Shown piece after piece: positions 8,767-16,842 of a stretch of 64,000 nucleotides of DNA (positions are counted from its first letter, which is position 1; the number at the start of each line of letters is the position of its first letter). Location of the stretch: contig JASJAO010000004.1 in NCBI GenBank assembly GCA_030066975.1, forward strand, positions 310,001-374,000, read 5' to 3'. The translations under genes were made by a program, and so were the position numbers. The notes under the pieces are model-generated. The model was not told the DNA's origin. It did not search any database and saw nothing but the letters and a program-made list of their open reading frames with translations. This DNA comes from Henriciella sp. (GTDB lineage Bacteria; Pseudomonadota; Alphaproteobacteria; Caulobacterales; Hyphomonadaceae).

Positions 8767-10509
8767 TCAGTCGACCCCCGGCTCCACCTCCCCGGAATTC
8801 ATCTGTTTGAGGACGTCGATGATTTCAGAAATGACACGATCGTCAGTGATTCCCGGATTGACCATGCTGGTGCCCGGGACAGCCTCATCGGGATTGCGCA
8901 GATAAGCGGTAAGTTTTGCCTCATTCCAGGTGCCGCTCTCGGCGATCAAGGCGTCCGAATACTGATCGAACGTCGGATGGGCTCCAATTCGAGAGTTATA
9001 GACAAGCGCAAGCGCTGGCCCGATTCGATGCTCATCCCTGTTATAGGCGTGACAAGTGCTGCACTGCGCGAACGTCGCGGACATGATGTCAGCAAAAGCC
9101 GGATCAGTCTGCGAGAGTTCATCGAGGTAGCGAGCGACAATCTGGTCACCGAAACTGCCCGATACCGGTCGCAGGAAAATCACCTCATGCGCATCGGTCC
9201 AGACAACAAGCTCGCCGTCATCTGCTTGCTCAATGTCGCGCAGTTTGCGTCCAAACTCGATGGCCTCTGTGAAAACAACGCGATCTTCAACCGTTCGAAT
9301 GCGAAACAGGGTTCCAGCACGAAGACTGATGGCCCCAACGTCACCCGCCCACGTGTCATGAAATCCATCAAGAGATGTCAGACCCGAAACGCCGATAGAG
9401 GGCAACCAGGAGAACATGGGTTCAGCATAGCCGTCATGTCTACCGACTGACTGAACATTCGGCAGAGGCGCACCATCATACTCGGTACCGTAGCTGACTA
9501 CTGGCCAGCCATAATTATTTTCCTCTGTGATGAGGTTAAGCTCATCGCCGCCGCGAGGCCCGTGCTCCACCGACCAAAGGCGACCTTCGGCGTCAAATGT
9601 GATGCCTTGTGCGTTTCGGTGACCGATAGAGAAGTGGGTGGCTTCGCCTGTCTGCAGATCGATGCTGACCACTTTGCCATAGTCTGCGTCAGGATCCTGC
9701 GCCAGAGACCGCGTACTCAACTCCGTTCGACCGTCTGAGTCCCATCCGTTCCATCCATACTCACCAATCGTCAAATAGGCAGTTCGACCATCTGGCCCGA
9801 ATGTAATCCGCCCGCCCGCTTCTTCGCCTTGGATCGCCAAATTTACAGCCCGAAGCGGCAGGCAAGGGCTTGAGGTAAAGACGTCTTGCCAGTCATCGGC
9901 GCTTGCGGTCACATCGCTTATCTCAGCCTCACCCAAGTCCAGTCTGGAAAGGACAAGGCTGTAGCAAGCACGCTCTGCGTTAAAGTCGGTATACGTTATA
10001 AACAGATAGCGCCCGCTTTCGTTCGATAGATACTCGATATCGTTGTAACGAAGACGGCCGAACCGATGCCGAAAGTCGGGCGTGCCATATTCAGCGCTCG
10101 CGGCAACCTCGCGATAGCCTTCGAGACCGTTGTCCGGAACGTCGACCGCACTGACCTCAACGTCCCCACTTTCATTTGTGAGGTAGATGCGGCCTCTGAA
10201 CGTCATCACCACCGCGGTTCCGTCGATCATCGCAAGCCCGCCACCGGAACCCGGAATTTCTGCGCGAGGCACCGACACTACGGTGCCTTCAATTCCGGTG
10301 AATGAACTCGCAAAGTACTCTTTGGGAGGACCCGAGTCAGCGGGGGTTCCCAGGCTATTATACTCACGCTCAATCCGGTCTGTGACCTTAAAAAGGAAAC
10401 TGAACGGTGCTGCCTCGGAATCGCGGTTGAACGCCAGTATCGCAGCACCGATGATCAAACCGGTCACAGCACCTACCAGAACGGCCACAACCGCTTTCCA
10501 ATCCAACAT
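8767..10509 (-). CDS. Membrane-anchored PQQ-type sugar dehydrogenase fused to cytochrome c
   Basis: A 580-residue protein. Residues 1-28 form an uncleaved membrane anchor (AVVAVLVGAVTGLIIGAAIL), placing the rest in the periplasm. The middle is a beta-propeller of the GdhB/PQQ sugar dehydrogenase type, best seen at SIGHRNAQGITFDAEGRLWS and EHGPRGGDELNLI. The C-terminal ~100 residues are a class I cytochrome c with heme motif CSTCH at 483-487 and a likely Met ligand near residue 549 (GTSM). The architecture suggests oxidation of a sugar or aldose-like substrate with electrons passed within the same chain to the respiratory chain; the substrate is unknown. It stands alone between the two tRNA-Arg-derived direct repeats, which suggests it was acquired. 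Confidence 0.88.
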   Translation of the reverse strand: MLDWKAVVAVLVGAVTGLIIGAAILAFNRDSEAAPFSFLFKVTDRIEREYNSLGTPADSGPPKEYFASSFTGIEGTVVSVPRAEIPGSGGGLAMIDGTAVVMTFRGRIYLTNESGDVEVSAVDVPDNGLEGYREVAASAEYGTPDFRHRFGRLRYNDIEYLSNESGRYLFITYTDFNAERACYSLVLSRLDLGEAEISDVTASADDWQDVFTSSPCLPLRAVNLAIQGEEAGGRITFGPDGRTAYLTIGEYGWNGWDSDGRTELSTRSLAQDPDADYGKVVSIDLQTGEATHFSIGHRNAQGITFDAEGRLWSVEHGPRGGDELNLITEENNYGWPVVSYGTEYDGAPLPNVQSVGRHDGYAEPMFSWLPSIGVSGLTSLDGFHDTWAGDVGAISLRAGTLFRIRTVEDRVVFTEAIEFGRKLRDIEQADDGELVVWTDAHEVIFLRPVSGSFGDQIVARYLDELSQTDPAFADIMSATFAQCSTCHAYNRDEHRIGPALALVYNSRIGAHPTFDQYSDALIAESGTWNEAKLTAYLRNPDEAVPGTSMVNPGITDDRVISEIIDVLKQMNSGEVEPGVD

Positions 10510-10623
10510 TTTGGCACTCCTGACCGATTACGCTGTCTTCGATAGAGCACGAGTTCCGTCATGATCAACCGCTACTTCGACGCAGTCACAGCAATTCAGA
10601 GCAGGATGATCGAACTTCTTGCA

Positions 10624-10736
10624 CGACCGTCCGCTAGGAAGGCGCGCGCTCTATCCAGCTGAGCTAAGGGGCCGTCCCGGCACGTGACTACTGAACCTCG
10701 CGATGAAATCAAGACGAAATTCAGAGCCACGCCGCA
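10624..10736. repeat. Imperfect direct repeat, copy B, with broken tRNA-Arg fragment
   Basis: Second copy of the repeat at 8579-8690. Its left part (10624-10671) is a fragment of a minus-strand tRNA-Arg: it has the 5' acceptor strand, D-arm and part of the anticodon arm, but the T-arm and 3' end are absent and the anticodon region is altered (CTAGGAAGG instead of CTTAGAAGG). It cannot fold into a full cloverleaf. The right part matches the upstream flank of the intact tRNA-Arg. The 10510-10757 intergenic region otherwise shows no gene. Confidence 0.88.
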
Positions 10737-10757
10737 ACACGCCAAGGTAGAACGCGA

Positions 10758-11204
10758 TCAGACAATCCGAGGCTCAACCCGCATATGGGGTTCACCATTG
10801 CTGGTCTTGGCCGCGGTCACACCAGCAGCCGATATGGTGGCCTTCACCTGCTGTCGCAGGGCTGAAAAGCTCTCCCAGTCGACCACGTCCACGGGTTGAT
10901 CGAAGCGGACCGTGACTTCAAACTGGGAACCACCCGCCCGCTCGCGCACCGCAAGCAAACGCCCCGTGAACGGCTTGCCGAGATAGCGCCCCGACACCTC
11001 TCCGCCCGTTCGAAACCGCTGTTCCGGCGCGTTTGAAAGCCGCGCAGACGCGGTGTTCCAGTCTCGGAAGCCAAGCTCTTTGGCAATCCGCTCCAGGGCT
11101 TCGCCATGGCTGATTTTTGTCCCGGCCTTGCCGAGATCGATGCGCAGTTCTCTGGCGCGTTCTTTGGCCTGCGCACGCGTCACAGGAAGGGTCATGTCTG
11201 ACAT
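10758..11204 (-). CDS. Glyoxalase-superfamily-like small protein
   Basis: About 148 residues. The N-terminal module, with AKERARELRIDLGKAGTKIS followed by SHGEALERIAKELGFRDWNT, matches the domain seen in proteins annotated as 'glyoxalase superfamily protein' (H-S-x-A-L-E...GF-x-x-W-N-x-L/A). The remaining part, GEVSGRYLGKPFTGRLLAVR and FEVTVRFDQPVDVVDWESFSALRQQV, is beta-rich. No metal-binding glyoxalase residues can be assigned, so an enzymatic role is not shown. I use the start at 11204 (MSDMTLPVT); the frame also allows 11234 and 11195. Its 3' end lies next to repeat copy B. Confidence 0.6.
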   Translation of the reverse strand: MSDMTLPVTRAQAKERARELRIDLGKAGTKISHGEALERIAKELGFRDWNTASARLSNAPEQRFRTGGEVSGRYLGKPFTGRLLAVRERAGGSQFEVTVRFDQPVDVVDWESFSALRQQVKATISAAGVTAAKTSNGEPHMRVEPRIV

Positions 11205-11410
11205 GGTCTTTGCTTTCATCATTGCGATGATCACGTCGATAGCGGGGCTTGCCTTGCCGCAGGATCATCAGGAATGATGTCATGCAATCTAACCGAACCA
11301 GCGTTCGGGAGACTTCACCAATGAGCGCAAACTCAGCAAGCGGCAGGCGTCTCTGACCTAGCGCTCGTTTAGAGCGTCCAGCCTTCAACTGTCAATCCAA
11401 TTGTAGGGAC

Positions 11411-11716
11411 TTAATGCGTCCAGGGCTGTTTACGGGTCGCGGAGAAATTCTCTGAATACGACTTGACCAGGCGCTTGCGTTCCCGCGCTTCTTCAACCGT
11501 GAAAGTGATATTCTCGCGCTTGGCATAGGCGACCGCTTGCTCGCGGGTATCGAAATGGAGGCGGACCTGACCGGTCGTGTCATCAATGCTGGTCCAGCCC
11601 ATGACGGGGTCGCTCGCGCGCTTCGCAGAAGAGCGGAATTCAAGCACCCACTCATTGGAATTACCATGTCCAGACTGCATGGCGGTCTTGGCAGGTTTGT
11701 AGATGCGCGCGTCCAT
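11411..11716 (-). CDS. NADH dehydrogenase accessory subunit, NDUFS4-like (ETC complex I subunit)
   Basis: A 101-residue protein of the 'ETC complex I subunit conserved region' family, homologous to mitochondrial NDUFS4 (18 kDa/AQDQ subunit), found in alphaproteobacterial complex I. The signature runs ARIYKPAKTAMQSG, WVLEFRSS, DPVMGWTSIDDTTGQVRL, FDTREQAVAYAKRENI. It binds at the peripheral arm and has no cofactor. The ATG is preceded by AGGAGA. It lies just upstream of (in transcription, downstream of) tRNA-Pro, which is on the same strand with a 24-bp gap. Confidence 0.92.
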   Translation of the reverse strand: MDARIYKPAKTAMQSGHGNSNEWVLEFRSSAKRASDPVMGWTSIDDTTGQVRLHFDTREQAVAYAKRENITFTVEEARERKRLVKSYSENFSATRKQPWTH

Positions 11717-11740
11717 ATTCTGTCTCCTGAAGGAAGAAAA

Positions 11741-11817
11741 TGGTCGGAGCGAGAGGATTCGAACCTCCGACCCCCTGGTCCCAAACCAGGTGCGCTACCA
11801 GGCTGCGCCACGCTCCG
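11741..11817 (-). tRNA. tRNA-Pro (anticodon TGG)
   Basis: A 77-nt minus-strand cloverleaf with encoded CCA (11741-11743). The acceptor stem CGGAGCG pairs perfectly with CGCTCCG, the anticodon loop TTTGGGA is closed by CCTGG/CCAGG and gives anticodon TGG, and the T-arm is GGAGG-TTCGAAT-CCTCT. All invariant positions are as expected. Confidence 0.97.
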
Positions 11818-11853
11818 GACTCCCGATATACTGCCGGTTTTTTGCACTGCAAC

Positions 11854-12291
11854 CTATTTTTGCTGTCGCCGGACAGTGCGGAAGGTCGCATCCGCGCGGG
11901 CGCTCAGTTTTTTGCCGTTGACGGACAAATCCGCCGTCACGTGCGTGATCCCGCCTTCGCTCGACACCACCCTGGGCGCGGCCTCCAACCAGTTGTGTAG
12001 GCGGACTGTATCAAAGAATTGCAGGGTCAATTTCAGCGTCACAGACATCCGCCGCGTCGCGTCGTAAACGGCCCAGGCCAGCGCCCCATCGGCGAAGGCG
12101 GATGCCATGCCGCCATGCAGAAAGCCCATACTGTTACAGTGCCGCTCCAGCACCAGCATGCCGGACCGCAGGTCGCCTTCCCCGCTGGCGCGGAAGATCG
12201 GGCCATTATGCTGTGTAAACGGCCCGCGCGATGTTGAGAGTGCGAACCCTTCCGGGACTTCAAATCCGTCCGGCAGGTCGCTCAGGTTCAT
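11854..12291 (-). CDS. PaaI-family hotdog thioesterase
   Basis: A 145-residue single hotdog-fold protein. The motif HGGMASAFADGALAWAV is the PaaI-type active-site helix (H-G-G-x-x-x-x-x-x-D), and LTLQFFDTVRL and THVTADLSVNGKKLSARADATF are the following strands. Such enzymes hydrolyse acyl-CoA thioesters; the specificity is unknown. It overlaps the DUF192 gene by 4 bp (ATGA), indicating an operon. Confidence 0.88.
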   Translation of the reverse strand: MNLSDLPDGFEVPEGFALSTSRGPFTQHNGPIFRASGEGDLRSGMLVLERHCNSMGFLHGGMASAFADGALAWAVYDATRRMSVTLKLTLQFFDTVRLHNWLEAAPRVVSSEGGITHVTADLSVNGKKLSARADATFRTVRRQQK

Positions 12292-12761
12292 TCGGTTTCG
12301 AGCAGGTCCGTATTGCCGAAAATCGGATGCACAACCTTGTCGCCCGGCTCAATGCCAAGTTCTGCGGCCACGCCGCCATTGATCTCCAAAACGCCTTTCA
12401 CCGGCACACCTGGCGAAATCGTACGCAAGGACCCCGGCACCGTGTTGCGCGCAATCATCTCAATCGTACCATCCACAGCGATGAACAGCATATCGAGCGG
12501 GATCAGTGTGTTCTTCATATACATGGCCGGCTCGCGCGGCTGCACAAACTCGAACAGCATGCCTGTGCCCGCGTCCAGCGTTTCACGCTCCATCAGGCCG
12601 AAGGCAATTTCTTCGGGATCATCGGCAATCTCGACCGTGAACGGGTGCGAGGCCTCATCACTGAGAATGGTCAGCGGTGTCACCGCCATCGGATCGGCGA
12701 GGGCTGGCAGGGGAGCAATCAACAAGGCAGCCAGAAGGCTGTAAGCAACGCGAGACATCAT
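12288..12761 (-). CDS. DUF192 secreted protein
   Basis: About 157 residues. The N-terminus is a clean signal peptide (SRVAYSLLAALLIAPLPALA), so the product is periplasmic. The DUF192 core follows: FTVEIADDPEEIAFGLMERE, GMLFEFVQPREPAMYMKNTL, PLDMLFI, and GVPVKGVLEINGGVAAELGI with the final GDKVVHP. The family's function is not established. Two adjacent Met codons (12761, 12758) are possible starts; the longer frame to 12800 would spoil the signal peptide. It is translationally linked to the thioesterase and follows the cold-shock gene. Confidence 0.88.
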   Translation of the reverse strand: MMSRVAYSLLAALLIAPLPALADPMAVTPLTILSDEASHPFTVEIADDPEEIAFGLMERETLDAGTGMLFEFVQPREPAMYMKNTLIPLDMLFIAVDGTIEMIARNTVPGSLRTISPGVPVKGVLEINGGVAAELGIEPGDKVVHPIFGNTDLLETE

Positions 12762-12805
12762 AGAGCTGCTGTAGCCGCGCGCGCCGGGCCGGGCAAGCAC
12801 TGGAC

Positions 12806-13333
12806 TCAGGAATCGCCGCGTTTCTTTATTAAAATCACGTTCATGCCCTTTTGGCCCTGCCCGGTGACAATCATCACCTCATCACCGGTTTCGAGCATCT
12901 CGATATCGGCCTTACGCATCACGGAAATATGCACGAAAATGTCTTCATTCAGGCCCGGACGATTGACGAAGCCAAACCCCTTGGTCGGGTTGAACCATTT
13001 CACGATCGCCTGCTCATAAACAATTGCTTCGCCGCGTTCGCGCGCAATCGAGGCCTTTGGGCGGTCCATCTCATGAATGATCAGCACCTGCCAGCCCCGC
13101 TCACGCAGGACGACATCGCACATGATCCGCGCGCCTTCATCTGCGGTCCCTTCGCCATAGGCGCGCAGGCAGGAGACGTGCATCATCACATCGGAATTGA
13201 ACACAATGCCGTCAGCCGTTTCAGGCACAACAAAGCCATAGCCCTTGGCCGAATCGAACCATTTCACATGGCCGGTGACCTGGACTACGGTTTCGGGCTC
13301 GCCCGTTGGATTTGGTTCAGCCGCTTCGTTCAC
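12806..13333 (-). CDS. Double cold-shock-domain protein
   Basis: A 175-residue protein with two cold-shock domains. The first has [18 protein letters not shown] (RNP1 K-G-Y-G-F-V) at about residues 20-85; the second has [18 protein letters not shown] with IFVHISVM at about 108-172. These OB folds bind single-stranded DNA or RNA and act as RNA chaperones. The tandem form followed by DUF192 is a familiar alphaproteobacterial arrangement. The first domain carries variant residues in its second RNA-binding motif (VMMHVSCL). Confidence 0.94.
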   Translation of the reverse strand: MNEAAEPNPTGEPETVVQVTGHVKWFDSAKGYGFVVPETADGIVFNSDVMMHVSCLRAYGEGTADEGARIMCDVVLRERGWQVLIIHEMDRPKASIARERGEAIVYEQAIVKWFNPTKGFGFVNRPGLNEDIFVHISVMRKADIEMLETGDEVMIVTGQGQKGMNVILIKKRGDS

Positions 13334-13430
13334 GCCGCATAACCCCCTGCCTTCTCATTTATATACTTAATGAAAGTCTGTCACCCATCCGAACGCGGAC
13401 GAAAGTCAAAATCCAAAAGGCGTGGTAAAA

Positions 13431-13505
13431 TGGCACTCCCTAGGGGAATCGAACCCCTCTTTCCAGGTTGAAAACCTGGCGTCCTAACCGATAGACGAAG
13501 GGAGC
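13431..13505 (-). tRNA. tRNA-Glu (anticodon TTC)
   Basis: A 75-nt minus-strand cloverleaf with encoded CCA. The acceptor stem GCTCCCT pairs with AGGGAGT (terminal G-U), the anticodon stem-loop is CCAGG-TTTTCAA-CCTGG giving TTC, and the T-arm is AGGGG-TTCGATT-CCCCT. The D-loop sequence GTCTATCGGTTAGGAC is typical of tRNA-Glu. Confidence 0.97.
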
Positions 13506-13674
13506 GCACGGTTCGAAGGCGCGATATAGCGGCCACACCCAGCGCTTGCAAGCCGAATTTTGAAGGCAGATTGACCTTTTTGCAGTGCCTCCGCGATTTA
13601 CCCGCCCAGGCCGCTTCTGTCGCAGGCAGAGCATCAAAAAGATCGCAAAATCGCCTTCATTCATCTTTCATTAG

Positions 13675-13687
13675 GCACGAGTCGTGC
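13675..13687. promoter_or_regulatory. Palindrome upstream of the small high-affinity-SD ORF
   Basis: GCACGA-G-TCGTGC is a perfect inverted repeat around one base, containing a GAGTC (GANTC) site that could be a CcrM methylation target in this lineage. It lies about 65 bp upstream of the small ORF at 13753, a plausible position for an operator or the first hairpin of the transcript. No confident -35/-10 pair was identified. Confidence 0.4.
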
Positions 13688-13752
13688 TTAGTTGAAGGCG
13701 TCCGAGGACTGCGCGTCCCGGATTTGTTCAGCAACTGAAAGGAGGTGATCCA

Positions 13753-13833
13753 ATGTCAAGTGAGAAACCAGGTGAGGCGATTGAATTCGTTTGTATTGGA
13801 TATCTCGTGGAGCAGCCTCTGCGAGCCATCTAG
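13753..13833 (+). CDS. Small ORF (26 aa) with ribosome-binding site complementary to the whole 16S tail
   Basis: An ORF of 26 codons plus stop. The sequence AAAGGAGGTGATCC at 13738-13751 is the exact complement of the conserved 3' end of 16S rRNA, and the ATG follows with ideal spacing. The peptide begins MSSEKPGEAIEFVCIGYLVE and ends QPLRAI; it has no signal peptide and no recognised family. The ORF is followed by a small hairpin, a GAGCCG/CGGCTC hairpin and a strong intrinsic terminator, so the unit looks like a short, highly structured transcript that carries one very efficiently initiated mini-gene. It could be a leader peptide, a dual-function sRNA or a short protein. Confidence 0.65.
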   Translation: MSSEKPGEAIEFVCIGYLVEQPLRAI

Positions 13834-13892
13834 ACAGGCACGGCAGCCCTGTTGAACGCTGTCAGAATTCAAGAGCCGAACCGGCTCACGAA

Positions 13893-13926
13893 GGCCACGC
13901 TCTCTTTGCTCAGAGCGTGGCCTTTT
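13893..13926 (+). terminator. Intrinsic terminator after the small ORF
   Basis: A perfect 11-bp stem, GGCCACGCTCT (13893-13903) with AGAGCGTGGCC (13912-13922), encloses an 8-nt loop and is followed by TTTT. A second stem GAGCCG-AAC-CGGCTC lies just upstream at 13873-13887. It separates the small transcript from the TPR-CHAT gene that starts at 13993. Confidence 0.93.
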
Positions 13927-13992
13927 CGCATCTGGCACGGCTTTCTGGTTGCCGCCTGAACAACGCTTCCCTAGAGTTCAGGACTGGAGCAG

Positions 13993-16809
13993 ATGAACAG
14001 CCGAGGTCTTATGCGCGGGCGAAATGTCCTGATATCTATCGTGTTTCTTGTTCTGCAGCTGGGCATGGCAACCGCCCAGACCAGCCCCGAGCCAGAGCCT
14101 TCATCAGAAGGCGAGATCGAATGGAGCACGCTCAATCAAAGTGTCCTCAAGGCCTATGAAACCGGGCAATATCGAACCGGGCTTGAGCTCGCGGCGACCG
14201 CGCTTGAAGTGGCTGAAGAAACATTCGGCGATCTGCATCAGAACACCATCACCGCCATAAACAATCTCGCCACTATGAACAGCTTACTGGGGCGACGTGA
14301 CGAGGCCGAACGCCTGTACGATCGTACCTTGGACCTAAGCCGCACCCTGTTTGGCCCCAATCATCCTTCAACCCTTCGCGCCGTCACCAACCTTGCGGTT
14401 CTGTACGACGAACAAGGTCGGTGGGATGACGCCGAAACATATTACCAACTGGCGCTACGGGGGCGCGAGGCGATTGGCGGCAAAGACGACCCGGCCACGC
14501 TCATGACCGCCAACAATCTTGCGACTATGTGGCTACAGCAAAGTCGCTATGGCAAAGCCGAACCCCTGATGCTGGATACGCTCGAGCGCCGAAGGCGCGT
14601 CCTTGGCAAAAATGACCCGGCAACACTGACTTCTGAGAGCAACCTGGCTCAGCTTTACCTCGCCCAGGGTCGAATTGATGAGGCCGAACCGATCTTCATC
14701 CGAGTGTTGCTCGCACGCGAAGTTGTGCTCGGCCAGTTGCACCCGGATACGACCACCACCCTGAACAACATCGCAGCCTTCTACAAACAGCGCGGCAGAC
14801 TTGCCGAGGCCGAACGCTACTTCAACCTGGCGCTCGAGCGCTATGAACAGAGCTTTGGTGCCCAGCACCCTTTGACTCTGTTGGCCCTCAACAACGTCGC
14901 CACCGTACATATTGAACAAGGCAAGTATGAAACAGCCGCTCGGGCTTTGCGCGAGGCGCTGGCGGGCCGCGATGCGGTCTTGGGAGCAATCCATCCCGAG
15001 ACGCTGATCTCCGTCAAAAATCTGGCCGACGCGTACAAAGCACTCGGTCAATACGCCGAAGCTAAGGACCTCTATATACGGGCCCTGCTGACCAGCGATC
15101 TTGCGCTTAGCCCCACTCACCTCGATCGGGCGCTCTATCATGCCGGTTTCGCCGACTTCCTGCTGAAACAGGCTGAGCCGGCCACATCTGCGATTGTGCA
15201 CCTAAAGGTTGCCGTAAACGTCGTTCAGTCGGCGCGAGCCGAAATGGCGGGTCTCAGCAGCGAGACGCAGGCTGCATTCCTCGACAAGAATGCTTTTTAC
15301 TATGAACGGTTGCAGAAGCTGCTCATCGAAGCCGGTCGCTTCGCCGAGGCTGAGCAAGTCGGGCGGATGCTGAAAGAGCAAGAATATTTCGAGTTTATCC
15401 GCCGCTCCACACGCGGCGAAGACCCGCGCGAAACCTTGGCCGATCTCACCCCGTTGGAAAGCCAATGGGCGGATCAATTTGCCGCCTGGTCAGAGCGTCC
15501 GAATAAGATCGCCGTCACCCTCGCCGCGCTGAAGACCAAACAGCGCAGCGGCACCGTCCTCACCGCGCTCGAAGACACCCAATTGACCGACCTGCAGGCG
15601 CAATACGACACCGCCTATGCCGATTACAAACAGCAGGTGAACACCTGGCTCGCCTCGGTTCGCGACTTATCTGACGAGACGATACAGGCCGAGGCCCGCG
15701 CGCTCGAGGCCCGCTTCCACGATGATCTGCAAGGCGAGATTGCCGATATTGGCGATGAGGTCGCCGCTCTGCAGGTGGTCGCCTTCGAAGACAGCCTGCA
15801 CTTCTTCCTGATCACGCCGCGCGCGTTCAAACATATTGAAACACCGGTCAAGCGCGCTGACCTCAATGAGGCGATCTTCGCCGCCCGCCGGGCGGTTCAA
15901 CCCGATCCAGTCAGCGGTTTTCTGGACCCCGATGCCAATGCCAAACTCAAGGCCTTGCACGATCTTCTGTTCGCGCCGGTGGAGCAAGAGCTCGCCGATG
16001 CCGGCACCGAAACGCTGATGTTGAACTTGCAAGGGGCGATCCGCTACGTGCCATTCGCCGCGCTCTATGATGGTGACCAGTATCTGACAGAGCGCTATCA
16101 GCTCGCGCTCTTCACACCCGCCGCCCGCACCCGGTTTGAAGCGGCTGAGGATATGTCCGAAGGCACCGGGTTTGGCGTCACCGCATCGCACACGATTGAC
16201 GGCCTCGGAACCTTCTCTGCTCTGCCCGGCGTCGAGGCGGAGCTTGCAGCCATTCTCGGCAGCGATGAAACGCCCGGCATTATGTCCGGCTCAACCGATT
16301 TGGATGCCGCTTTCACGCGCGCGAGTTTTGCCGACCGCCTGGAGGAAGGCCGCCCGGTCGTTCATATTGCCAGCCACTTCTATATGCGCGCGGGCAATGA
16401 CGCCGATTCCTTCCTGCTTATGGGCGATGGCAGTACGCTGACGCTGGCTGAAATCAACGAAACGGCCGGTCTGCGCTTTCGCGGCGTTGAATTGCTCACG
16501 CTGTCGGCCTGCTCGACCGCGCTGAACAGTCAGGGCGACTTTGATGTCGGCGCTGGAACGGGCGCAGAGGTTGAAGGCTTTGGGGTCCTCGCACAGCGCA
16601 AGGGCGCCGAAGCCGTCCTTGCCTCGCTATGGGATGTCGCCGACACCACAACCTCAATTCTGATGGCGGATCTTTACACAAATCTGTCGGCCGGAGAGAT
16701 GAGCAAGGCCGAAGCCCTGCAGGCCGCCCAACTTGCCCTGCTCGAAGACCCAGCGACCCAGCATCCTTTCTACTGGGCCCCGTTCATTCTGATGGGAAAT
16801 TGGAAATAG
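13993..16809 (+). CDS. Secreted TPR-CHAT protein (caspase-like peptidase fold)
   Basis: A 938-residue protein. A signal peptide or anchor (VLISIVFLVLQLGMATAQ) suggests export. Residues about 45-400 hold a run of kinesin-light-chain-type TPRs, each of about 42 residues, with the recurring pattern LGxxHPxTLxxxNNLAxxYxxQGRxxEAE. A helical linker (about 400-620) follows. The C-terminal CHAT domain (about 640-938) has the caspase-like dyad: H795 in HIASHF and C840 in TLSACSTAL, then the GAEAVLASLWDVAD motif and the closing HPFYWAPFILMGNW. CHAT domains are cysteine peptidases related to separase and caspases; TPR-CHAT fusions are known but their bacterial roles are mostly undefined. The usual HG after the catalytic His is HF here. 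It may be co-transcribed with the FMN oxidase 33 bp downstream. Confidence 0.92.
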   Translation: MNSRGLMRGRNVLISIVFLVLQLGMATAQTSPEPEPSSEGEIEWSTLNQSVLKAYETGQYRTGLELAATALEVAEETFGDLHQNTITAINNLATMNSLLGRRDEAERLYDRTLDLSRTLFGPNHPSTLRAVTNLAVLYDEQGRWDDAETYYQLALRGREAIGGKDDPATLMTANNLATMWLQQSRYGKAEPLMLDTLERRRRVLGKNDPATLTSESNLAQLYLAQGRIDEAEPIFIRVLLAREVVLGQLHPDTTTTLNNIAAFYKQRGRLAEAERYFNLALERYEQSFGAQHPLTLLALNNVATVHIEQGKYETAARALREALAGRDAVLGAIHPETLISVKNLADAYKALGQYAEAKDLYIRALLTSDLALSPTHLDRALYHAGFADFLLKQAEPATSAIVHLKVAVNVVQSARAEMAGLSSETQAAFLDKNAFYYERLQKLLIEAGRFAEAEQVGRMLKEQEYFEFIRRSTRGEDPRETLADLTPLESQWADQFAAWSERPNKIAVTLAALKTKQRSGTVLTALEDTQLTDLQAQYDTAYADYKQQVNTWLASVRDLSDETIQAEARALEARFHDDLQGEIADIGDEVAALQVVAFEDSLHFFLITPRAFKHIETPVKRADLNEAIFAARRAVQPDPVSGFLDPDANAKLKALHDLLFAPVEQELADAGTETLMLNLQGAIRYVPFAALYDGDQYLTERYQLALFTPAARTRFEAAEDMSEGTGFGVTASHTIDGLGTFSALPGVEAELAAILGSDETPGIMSGSTDLDAAFTRASFADRLEEGRPVVHIASHFYMRAGNDADSFLLMGDGSTLTLAEINETAGLRFRGVELLTLSACSTALNSQGDFDVGAGTGAEVEGFGVLAQRKGAEAVLASLWDVADTTTSILMADLYTNLSAGEMSKAEALQAAQLALLEDPATQHPFYWAPFILMGNWK

Positions 16810-16842
16810 ACTTGAGCCGCGCTTTGGCGCAAACAATGCGCC

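Noticed and set aside
10624-10671. Second tRNA-Arg gene
   Set aside because: Only the 5' part is present; no T-arm or 3' acceptor strand, and the anticodon region is altered.
14533-15201. Minus-strand open frame inside the TPR-CHAT gene
   Set aside because: Shadow of repeated TPR codons; no start context or family.
13993-16809. Type III-E CRISPR (Craspase) effector suggested by TPR-CHAT architecture
   Set aside because: No Cas7-11, array or related gene; TPR-CHAT proteins occur widely outside CRISPR loci.
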